64,000 bases of DNA from Elusimicrobiota bacterium (GTDB taxonomy: Bacteria; Elusimicrobiota; Elusimicrobia; UBA1565; UBA9628): contig JAPLKL010000044.1 in the NCBI GenBank assembly GCA_026388095.1, forward strand, positions 151,648-215,647. The letters are read 5' to 3'. Positions 58,289-64,000 of this stretch are shown in pieces; position 1 is the stretch's first letter, and each line of letters begins with the position of its first letter. The notes beneath the pieces were generated by a model. The model saw only the letters and a program-made list of their open reading frames with translations, ran no database searches and was not told the origin of the DNA. A program made the translations under genes and the position numbers.

Positions 58289-59074
58289 ATGAGCGGCATA
58301 GAGCCCGAGGCTCCCCGTCCGGTCTTTCAGCCGAGCCCCCAGCCGACCGACTTGGCGCCGGTGCCGGCGCGGTCCTCGCCGCCGCAGACGCAGCAGGACT
58401 CGGGCGCTCCTCTTAAGACCGCGGCGGTACTCATCTTCTGCGTCGGCCTGGCATCGGTCGGTATGCTGCGGGCGCGGCATGCCCCGGCTTCCATCGCGCC
58501 GGGGCCTCCCAAGACGGCCGCTGTCCAGCCAGCGCCAGCGCCGGCCCCTGCCGTGCGCGCCATCCCGCCCGCCCAACCCGTCTCTGCGGAGGCGAGCCCT
58601 CTGCCTTTCTACAGAGAAGGCGGGGCGGCCAGCGAGGAAACGGTCGGCTTGGCCGGCGCGCGCGACGATGGCGGACTCATGCCTCTGGAGGCTTTGCAGC
58701 AGGCGGCGGCGAAAGCCCAGGCTTCCACGCCGGCGCCTGCGCCCAACGCGGTCGCGCCGCAGGCCTGCCCGAATTGCGACGGCCGGGCCATGACCTCGCA
58801 AATGGGTCTTTACCAGCCCGGGCGGGCCCATACGAGAGCCCCTTTCCTGCGCTATCTCGGTGAATGCGGCGGCCAGTTCCTCTTTCAGGTGACCAATTTG
58901 TCCAACAAGACCTTGATGCGGGTCGTGAGCAGCCGGGGCGAGTCTTGGTCGGTCTACCTGAGGCCCCGGGAGACCACGACGATCAAGAGCAAAGTCAAGA
59001 CCGATAATTTCACCTTGAATTTCGGCGGGATCTCGGGTTTGGGCATGCGGCGCCAGGCCGGAGCCGGCAACTAG
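58289..59074 (+). CDS. Proline-rich one-TM protein with C-terminal Cys domain (paralogue 2)
   Basis: 261 residues. Pro-rich cytoplasmic start, TM (AAVLIFCVGLASVGML), Pro/Ala linker with SPLPFYREGG, then the Cys domain shared with paralogue 1: CPNCDGRAM ... RYLGECGGQFLFQVTNLSNK ... VYLRPRETTTIKS. The three Cys (C-P-x-C and G-x-C-x-G-G) and the Q-(I/V)-x-N-L-S-x-(K/R)-T core align without gaps. Cysteines outside the cytoplasm suggest a disulfide or metal site. Unknown function. Confidence 0.72.
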   Translation: MSGIEPEAPRPVFQPSPQPTDLAPVPARSSPPQTQQDSGAPLKTAAVLIFCVGLASVGMLRARHAPASIAPGPPKTAAVQPAPAPAPAVRAIPPAQPVSAEASPLPFYREGGAASEETVGLAGARDDGGLMPLEALQQAAAKAQASTPAPAPNAVAPQACPNCDGRAMTSQMGLYQPGRAHTRAPFLRYLGECGGQFLFQVTNLSNKTLMRVVSSRGESWSVYLRPRETTTIKSKVKTDNFTLNFGGISGLGMRRQAGAGN

Positions 59075-59077
59075 CAG

Positions 59078-59086
59078 TGATATAAT
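59078..59086 (+). promoter_or_regulatory. Extended -10 promoter, leaderless spacing
   Basis: TGA-TATAAT followed after 6 nt (AGTCCC) by GTG at 59093. It is the clearest leaderless start in the window. Confidence 0.6.
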
Positions 59087-59092
59087 AGTCCC

Positions 59093-59893
59093 GTGCCGCA
59101 AGCCCAGCCCCAGCCCGAAGAATCGCGGCCGGATCCGCAGCCCATACCCGCGCTGAGGCGCGCTCCCGCCCCGGCCGCGCAGGCTCCCGCTCTCGGCAAG
59201 ACCGCTGTTCGGTGGGTACAGGTCGCGGCAGTCGGACTTTTCCTGGCTGGCCTGGCCACGGTCATGGCAGACAAAGCGGTCCGGCAAAGCCTGCTTTCCA
59301 ACCTGGGACTGGCTCCCCGCTCCGTGGTCGTAGCCAGCCCTGCGCTGCCTCCCGTACCGGCCTTCACGCCGCCTCCCATGCCGGCGGCCCAAGCGGCAGC
59401 GGTGCCCGCGGCAGGACGGCCGGTCGAGGCCTTGCCCTTGTTCTCCGCCCGGGAAGAAGGCGGCGTCGCCGCGGCCGACGAACTCGTGCCCTACGGCAAT
59501 GCTTCGGAGCTAGGAGCGCCGGCCGTGCGGGTCGCGCCCGCCGCCCTGGCGCCGGCCCAGGCCGTAGTCGTCCGGGCCGCCTTGCCCGTGAAGTCCCAGG
59601 GGCCCATCCGTTTCCGCAACTCAATCTTCGAGAAGGCCGTCCCCACGCGACAGAGAGCTGTGACGGCGGTCCCGAACTACCCTGCGAGAATGATCCCGGC
59701 CCCTTGTGATTGGAAACTGGCCGCGCCAGGATCGCCCTGCTGGGAATCCGGAGGACTCATGATAAAGAACCAAGGGGTCCAGCAGGGCGCCATCAAGGTG
59801 GGGCCCCAGCAGGGTCCTTCCGGGATCTGGTATCAGCCGGGGACTTCCGGCCAGACCCCCTCTCCTCCGGCTGGCCCAGCCGCGAAGAAATAG
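59093..59893 (+). CDS. Proline-rich one-TM protein (paralogue 3, different C-terminus)
   Basis: 266 residues from a GTG at 59093. The plan matches paralogues 1 and 2: Pro/Ala-rich start, TM (VQVAAVGLFLAGLATVMA), Pro-rich linker with LPLFSAREEGG and ADELVPYGNA (compare LDELVPYEPQ in paralogue 1). The C-terminal ~70 residues differ, with two Cys (APCDWKLAAPGSPCWESGG) and a Gln/Gly/Pro-rich tail. It starts 18 bp after paralogue 2 and ends 6 bp before the glycosyltransferase gene. Confidence 0.7.
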   Translation: MPQAQPQPEESRPDPQPIPALRRAPAPAAQAPALGKTAVRWVQVAAVGLFLAGLATVMADKAVRQSLLSNLGLAPRSVVVASPALPPVPAFTPPPMPAAQAAAVPAAGRPVEALPLFSAREEGGVAAADELVPYGNASELGAPAVRVAPAALAPAQAVVVRAALPVKSQGPIRFRNSIFEKAVPTRQRAVTAVPNYPARMIPAPCDWKLAAPGSPCWESGGLMIKNQGVQQGAIKVGPQQGPSGIWYQPGTSGQTPSPPAGPAAKK

Positions 59894-59899
59894 ACCAAG

Positions 59900-61708
59900 A
59901 TGCGGAAGGACCCATCGGCCGCGAGATTCTCCTGGCGGCGGGCTCTGGCCTTGTTTCTTCTGGCCTTCGCGGTGCGGGCCGTTTTTCTCGCGCAGTGGTC
60001 GCGCCTGCCCTACATCGATGCTCCCCGGGTGGACGCCCAGGTGCACCACGACTGGGCCCTTGAGATCCTGCATGGGCGGCTGATCCGAGAGCGGGCGTTC
60101 TACCAATCCCCCTTCTATCCCTACCTGTTGGCCGCGGGCTACAAGCTTTTCGGCATCCGTCCCCATGCCATGCTCTGGCTGCAAGCTGCCGTGGACGCGA
60201 GCTCCTGCGTCGTCATCATGAGCCTCTCGGAGCTTTGCCTCGGGGCGGGCGCGGGGATCGTGGGGGGGCTCTTCGCCGCCTTCTACCGGCCTTTGATCTT
60301 CAGCACGGGCCTGATGACGAAAGAGACCTTCGTCGTGCTGGGCCTGGCGCTCTTCGCCCTCATGCTGCTCCGGGCCGACGCCAGCGATCGCAGGCGAGAC
60401 TATTTCTTATGCGGAGCCGCGCTGGGTTGGACCGTCCTCTCCCGCGCGAACGTCCTTCTGCTCGTCCCCGCCGCGCTGCTTTGGCTTTGGCTGCGCCGAC
60501 GCCGGCCGCCCCGGGCTAGGAATGCCCTGGGTTTTCTTTTCGGTTTGATGCTTCCCATCCTTCCCGCCACGGCCCATAATCTCATGGCCAGCCGCGACTG
60601 GGTGCTCGTCAATTACACCGGGGGGTTCACTTTTTTCATCGGGAACAACCCCGAGGCCACGGGGCTAGGGCATTACCCGCTGGGGATCGACTCGGATCCG
60701 CTCTTGGAGGAAGCCCAGTCGACCCGGCTCGCGGAGAAGACCGTCGGACGGGCCTTGAAGCCTTCCGAGGTCTCCTCATTCTGGTTCCGGAAGGGTTTGG
60801 ATTTCATCGCGGGGAATCCCGGGCGGTGGCTGCGGCTGACCTGGACCAAATTCCGCTTCTTCTGGAACCGGTATGAGAACCCGGATAATTACGACCTGCA
60901 ATTCATCCAGGAGCACTTCTCCACTCTCTTGAAATGGCCGCTCGCGTCCTTTGCGCTGATAGGGAGCCTGGGCGCCGTCGGGCTCTTTCTCTCGAGGTTG
61001 GAGGAACCCTCCGGGTTGCTGGCCCTGTTGTTCTGGAGCTACCTGGCGTCGATCCTTCCTTTCTGGATGAGCGACCGCTATCGTCTTCCCGACCTGGTCT
61101 TTCTGATTCCCTTGGCGGCCGCGGCCCTTGTGCGCCTGGCCGCGGCTCTCGGGCAAAAGGACTGGCGTCCCGTCTGGAAGGCGTGCCTCGCGGCCTCGCC
61201 CCTGGTCTTCCTGTGCTTGACGACTCCCCTGCCGGATCTGCGGTCCGCCGAGGCCAAGGGATGGGGCCAGCTGGCGACCATCTACGTCGACCTCAAGGAG
61301 CCCCGGCTCGCCGTCGAAGCCTTCCAGCGCGCGTCTCAGCTGGACCCGGCGAGCATCGAGACGGCCGCGTTCATCGGGGCCGCCTCTGCCCTGGAGCGGC
61401 TTGGGGAGATCGACAAGAGCCTGGAGCTTTACGAGGTGGGGATCGCCGTGCACCCAGGCTCCGCGATGCTCTACAACAACCGCGGCACTTTGCTCTTCAA
61501 AAAAGGGAAAGTCGATGAGGGCTTGAAGCTCCTCAAGAAGGCCGTGGAGGTCGATCCGGAGCTGGGATTGGGCTATCGCAACCTATTCTACGGTTATGCT
61601 ATCGAGGGCAAAAGGGACCTGGCCTTGCGCTACGGGGATATGGCCGTCGCGCGGCTGCCGCAGGATGCGGAGCTCAAGCGCCGGTTGGATGAGCTCAAAG
61701 CCCGTTGA
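59900..61708 (+). CDS. GT39/PMT-like membrane glycosyltransferase with TPR tail
   Basis: 602 residues. About eleven TM helices; the first outer loop has PRVDAQVHHDWALEILHGRL and FYQSPFYPYLLAAGYKLFG, the D-x-x-x-(H)Y-P-type pattern of lipid-linked-sugar-dependent PMT/ArnT-like enzymes. The last ~180 residues are TPRs (LAVEAFQRASQLDPASIETA; LYNNRGTLLFKKGKVDEGLK). It probably glycosylates an envelope protein or glycan, with the TPR recognising the acceptor. It is encoded 6 bp after the last proline-rich gene. Confidence 0.8.
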   Translation: MRKDPSAARFSWRRALALFLLAFAVRAVFLAQWSRLPYIDAPRVDAQVHHDWALEILHGRLIRERAFYQSPFYPYLLAAGYKLFGIRPHAMLWLQAAVDASSCVVIMSLSELCLGAGAGIVGGLFAAFYRPLIFSTGLMTKETFVVLGLALFALMLLRADASDRRRDYFLCGAALGWTVLSRANVLLLVPAALLWLWLRRRRPPRARNALGFLFGLMLPILPATAHNLMASRDWVLVNYTGGFTFFIGNNPEATGLGHYPLGIDSDPLLEEAQSTRLAEKTVGRALKPSEVSSFWFRKGLDFIAGNPGRWLRLTWTKFRFFWNRYENPDNYDLQFIQEHFSTLLKWPLASFALIGSLGAVGLFLSRLEEPSGLLALLFWSYLASILPFWMSDRYRLPDLVFLIPLAAAALVRLAAALGQKDWRPVWKACLAASPLVFLCLTTPLPDLRSAEAKGWGQLATIYVDLKEPRLAVEAFQRASQLDPASIETAAFIGAASALERLGEIDKSLELYEVGIAVHPGSAMLYNNRGTLLFKKGKVDEGLKLLKKAVEVDPELGLGYRNLFYGYAIEGKRDLALRYGDMAVARLPQDAELKRRLDELKAR

Positions 61709-61794
61709 GGCTGCCTCCGCAGGGCCCGAATGCTATCATACCCGGCGTGACGGCGAGGCCGCGTGGATACCGCGACGTCAGGGAGTAGGCACCC

Positions 61795-62424
61795 ATGGCA
61801 TTCAGTCTGTTTCCCAGGGAAGTCAAGTTCTTCGAGCTGTTCCAGAAGCAGCACGGGCTGATCCTGCAGGCGGCCAAGCGATTGGAGGCCGTCTTCGGCC
61901 CGCGGGAGGAAGCCGTCGGCGCCTGCCGCGAGATCAACCGGCTGGAAGAGGAGGCCAACGCCCTCCTGCGGGATATCTTCCTGCAGATGTCCCGCGCCTT
62001 CATCACCCCTTTGGACCGCGAGGACATCCACGGGCTGGTGCTGGCCCAGGAAGATGTCATCAACGCCATCCGCCTGGCCTCGACCCGGGTCGGGGTCTAT
62101 TCCTTCGAGCACGCCCCGGCCAGCGCCCGGGAGCTGGCGCGCGACCTGGGCTCCCAACTGGCCAGCCTCGGCGCCGCGTTGCCGGTGTTGGACCGGCCTG
62201 GGCAGGTGGAAGCGGTCCTGCAGGCGATGCGCCAGGCCGGCGCGCGCTCCTCGGCGTTCCTGCTGGTGGCGGTGGGGGAGCTCTACGATCAGCCGGTGTC
62301 CAGCCCCGAGGCGGTCCTGGGAATCGTCAAGTCGACGCAGATCATCGACCGCCTGGAGCAGGCGCTGGAGAAAGCCGAGGCCCTGGCCAAGGTCATCGAG
62401 AGGATCAGTGTGAAGTATGTCTGA
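61795..62424 (+). CDS. DUF47/PhoU-like phosphate transport accessory protein
   Basis: 209 residues, all helical, of the DUF47 family: LFPREVKFFELFQKQHGLIL at the start and FITPLDREDIHGLVLAQEDV mid-protein are diagnostic. These proteins regulate or assist Pit transporters, and the pit gene overlaps its end by 8 bp. GGGAG lies ahead of the ATG; TGC-TATCAT (61731-61739) is a likely promoter. Confidence 0.93.
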   Translation: MAFSLFPREVKFFELFQKQHGLILQAAKRLEAVFGPREEAVGACREINRLEEEANALLRDIFLQMSRAFITPLDREDIHGLVLAQEDVINAIRLASTRVGVYSFEHAPASARELARDLGSQLASLGAALPVLDRPGQVEAVLQAMRQAGARSSAFLLVAVGELYDQPVSSPEAVLGIVKSTQIIDRLEQALEKAEALAKVIERISVKYV

Positions 62425-63424
62425 CCTGCCGCTGCTCCTCGTCGTCACCGTCCTGGTCGCGCTGGTGTTCGACTTCACCAACGGCGCCCACGACGCGGCC
62501 AATGCCATCGCCACGGTCATCTCGACGCGCGTGCTCTCCCCGAAAGCCGCCGTGCTCCTGGCTGTGGCCCTGAACTTCCTCGGTGCTTTCCTGGGCACCA
62601 GCGTGGCGGAGACCATGGGCAAAGGCATCGTCAACATCGAGATGATCGCCGGCTGCCGCTCCTTGCTGTTGGCGGCCCTGCTGGGGGCCATCATGTGGAA
62701 CGCCCTGACCTGGTGGCTGGGGCTGCCTTCGTCATCCTCGCACGCGCTGGTCGGCGGCCTGGCCGGGGCTGCCGTCGTCAGCAGCGGCTGGCAGTGCCTG
62801 CAAGTCGGCATGATCCTCAGGAAAGTGGTCCTGCCCCTCTTCCTCTCGCCCTTGAGCGGCTTCCTCGCCGGCTATGTCTTGATGGGGGCCGTGGCGCACG
62901 CCGCGCGGCCGTTCCGGTACCGCCCCACCAACACCTTGTTCAAGCGGCTGCAGATACTCACCGCCGGATTCATGGCGCTGAGCCACGGCCTCAACGATGC
63001 TCAGAAGACCATGGGGGTCATCACCCTGGCGCTGGTCATCTTCCATCAGATCCCGGCGCTCGTGGTGCCCTTCTGGGTGAAGATCGCCTGCGCGGCGGCC
63101 ATCAGCGCCGGGACCATGTCGGGCGGCTGGAAGATCATCAAGACCATGGGCCAGAAGATCTTCAAGCTGGAGCCCGTCCACGGCTTCGCCGCGCAGACGG
63201 CCACCACGGCGGTGATCCTGAGCGCGTCCTGGGCCGGGGCGCCGATCAGCACGACGCAGGTCATCTCCGCCTCGGTCCTGGGCGTCGGCTCGGCCAAACG
63301 CTTCTCGGCGGTCCACTGGGAAGTCGGCGGCCGGATGGCGGTCGCCTGGTTCGTCACCATGCCCGCGGCCGCGCTGGTGGGCGGAGGAGTCATGGCGCTG
63401 ATCCGCTGGATCGGACCCGTTTGA
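62417..63424 (+). CDS. pit: Pit-type inorganic phosphate transporter
   Basis: 335 residues, about ten TM helices, with the two inverted family signatures FDFTNGAHDAANAIATVIST (N-terminal half) and MALSHGLNDAQKTMGVITL (C-terminal half), plus GLPSSSSHALVGGLAGAA and APISTTQVISASVLGVG. Low-affinity metal-phosphate symport. Overlap with the DUF47 gene is the common arrangement. Confidence 0.95.
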   Translation: MSDLPLLLVVTVLVALVFDFTNGAHDAANAIATVISTRVLSPKAAVLLAVALNFLGAFLGTSVAETMGKGIVNIEMIAGCRSLLLAALLGAIMWNALTWWLGLPSSSSHALVGGLAGAAVVSSGWQCLQVGMILRKVVLPLFLSPLSGFLAGYVLMGAVAHAARPFRYRPTNTLFKRLQILTAGFMALSHGLNDAQKTMGVITLALVIFHQIPALVVPFWVKIACAAAISAGTMSGGWKIIKTMGQKIFKLEPVHGFAAQTATTAVILSASWAGAPISTTQVISASVLGVGSAKRFSAVHWEVGGRMAVAWFVTMPAAALVGGGVMALIRWIGPV

Positions 63425-63469
63425 CGCGCCGGGTAAAAAGATGGAGAATCTTGCGAGGGGGGAATACCC

Positions 63470-63817
63470 ATGGAACTGATCAGGAAGGAGACCGCGGAAG
63501 TCGTGAGCCTCGCGATCCGGGGCAGGCTGGATGCCAGTTCCGCCGCGCAGGCCGAGCAGGTGGTGGCCGACTTCCTGCGCGGCTCCGGCAAGAAGCTGAT
63601 CCTGGACTTGACGGAACTGGACTACATCAGCAGCGCTGGGCTGCGGGTCCTGCTGATGGCCGACAAAGGCTTGCAGCAGAAGTCCGGGGCTCTGGCCCTG
63701 TGCGGCCTGAAGCCGAACGTCAAGGAGGTCCTGGACGTCAGCGGGTTCACGGCCCTCTTCCGCATCGCTGCGACGGCCGAGCAGGCGCTGGCGGCGCTCG
63801 GCGGCAAGTCCGCCTGA
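63470..63817 (+). CDS. STAS-domain anti-sigma factor antagonist
   Basis: 115 residues. LILDLTELDYISSAGLRVLL carries the conserved D-S-S phosphorylation loop of SpoIIAA/RsbV-like antagonists, which release sigma factors or other partners when unphosphorylated. No kinase/anti-sigma or PP2C gene is adjacent. A GA(G)-rich ribosome binding site precedes the ATG. Confidence 0.9.
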   Translation: MELIRKETAEVVSLAIRGRLDASSAAQAEQVVADFLRGSGKKLILDLTELDYISSAGLRVLLMADKGLQQKSGALALCGLKPNVKEVLDVSGFTALFRIAATAEQALAALGGKSA

Positions 63818-63857
63818 CCGGCCTGGTCCCCTAGGCTTGCCTGACTGCAGCACCAAT

Positions 63858-63893
63858 GGAATCGCCAGGGGAGCCGTGTCCCCTGGCGATTCC
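63858..63893. terminator. Bidirectional hairpin between convergent genes
   Basis: GGAATCGCCAGGGG and CCCCTGGCGATTCC form a perfect 14-bp stem with an 8-nt loop between the STAS stop and the next leftward gene. There is no long T-tract on either side, so it is a transcript-end or stabiliser structure rather than a textbook terminator. Confidence 0.55.
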
Positions 63894-63924
63894 GTCGCCG
63901 ACTGCGACCGACGTCCGCCTTCGC

Positions 63925-64000
63925 CTACTGCGGCAGCAAGTCGTTGATGGCGCTGGCGTTGCTGGAGCTGTAGTTCCCGGTCAGCGAGTTGAAGGTGACC
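63925..64000 (-). CDS. C-terminal end of a secreted or pilin-like protein (partial)
   Basis: Only the last 24 codons are inside the window; the visible end reads VTFNSLTGNYSSSNASAIND and then LLPQ before a TAG at 63925. The Ser/Asn-rich, beta-prone tail would suit a type IV pilin-like or other surface protein. The assignment as coding rests on the clean stop and its position before the hairpin; identity is a guess. Confidence 0.35.
   Translation of the reverse strand, partial: VTFNSLTGNYSSSNASAINDLLPQ

Noticed and set aside
1..64000. CRISPR arrays, insertion sequences, prophage or integrase genes
   Set aside because: No regularly spaced repeats, transposase or integrase motifs were found on reading both strands.

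Overview
This window is high-GC, almost gap-free bacterial DNA with many start/stop overlaps (ATGA, TGATG) and no rRNA, tRNA, CRISPR array or insertion sequence that I could see. Lipoproteins, signal peptides, a periplasm-type thioredoxin, a SurA/PrsA-like foldase and a secreted MsrBA point to a diderm-type, probably uncultured bacterium. The many large signal-peptide proteins of unknown function, membrane glycosyltransferase-TPR proteins and a pilin-like tail would fit Elusimicrobiota, but that is a guess from gene style.

Layout. 0-9 kb: divergent membrane proteins (TPR-tailed and GT87), a secreted CHAP/NlpC-like protein, then cysS, a SpoU-type rRNA methyltransferase, a CDF metal exporter and thiamine pyrophosphokinase in one tight operon; a BrnT/BrnA toxin-antitoxin pair with a palindromic operator; a secreted ankyrin protein. 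9-16.4 kb: class I fumarase, a DMT-like transporter and an unknown P-loop protein in one overlapping operon, then a 1137-residue membrane protein built from an internal duplication. 16.5-26.5 kb: the metabolic centrepiece. Aspartate carbamoyltransferase is followed by two mirrored modules leaving one 67-bp intergenic region; each begins with a YgeY-type M20 hydrolase followed by a knotted YgeW/acylornithine-type carbamoyltransferase. The rightward arm continues with carbamate kinase, a Zn-ribbon threonine-synthase-like PLP enzyme and a second, unusual PLP enzyme. This reads as phosphorolysis of carbamoylated (ureido) amino acids with ATP made by carbamate kinase.

26.5-48.3 kb: a nucleotidyltransferase with a 46-aa partner ORF, a GH13 lipoprotein, an M14 carboxypeptidase, an MFS exporter, ferredoxin-nitroreductase, divergent TPR and Sel1 proteins, a Cys-rich ferredoxin, an APC permease, a small 2Fe-2S ferredoxin, a TlpA-like thioredoxin, a phosphomannose-isomerase-like protein, a double-receiver regulator, a frameshifted SGNH hydrolase next to a HEAGH membrane protease, a parvulin foldase, a secreted HD-GYP protein and MsrBA. 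48.4-53.7 kb: ECF sigma factor and zinc anti-sigma directly before pyruvate dehydrogenase E1alpha-E1beta-E2 (no E3 here) and a secreted YHS protein.

53.7-59.9 kb: an apparently undescribed envelope locus: two single-ring ClpB-D2-type AAA+ ATPases (one membrane-anchored), a membrane-anchored right-handed beta-helix protein, a small proline-rich one-TM protein, and three proline-rich one-TM proteins of which two share a C-terminal cysteine domain. Two of these transcription units carry nearly identical promoters. 59.9-64 kb: a GT39-like TPR glycosyltransferase, the DUF47-Pit phosphate transporter pair, a STAS protein and the 3' end of a possible pilin-like gene.

Many genes here start 6-11 nt after a TA(T/G)AAT-type -10 box, often with an upstream TGn, and lack a Shine-Dalgarno sequence, suggesting widespread leaderless transcription.
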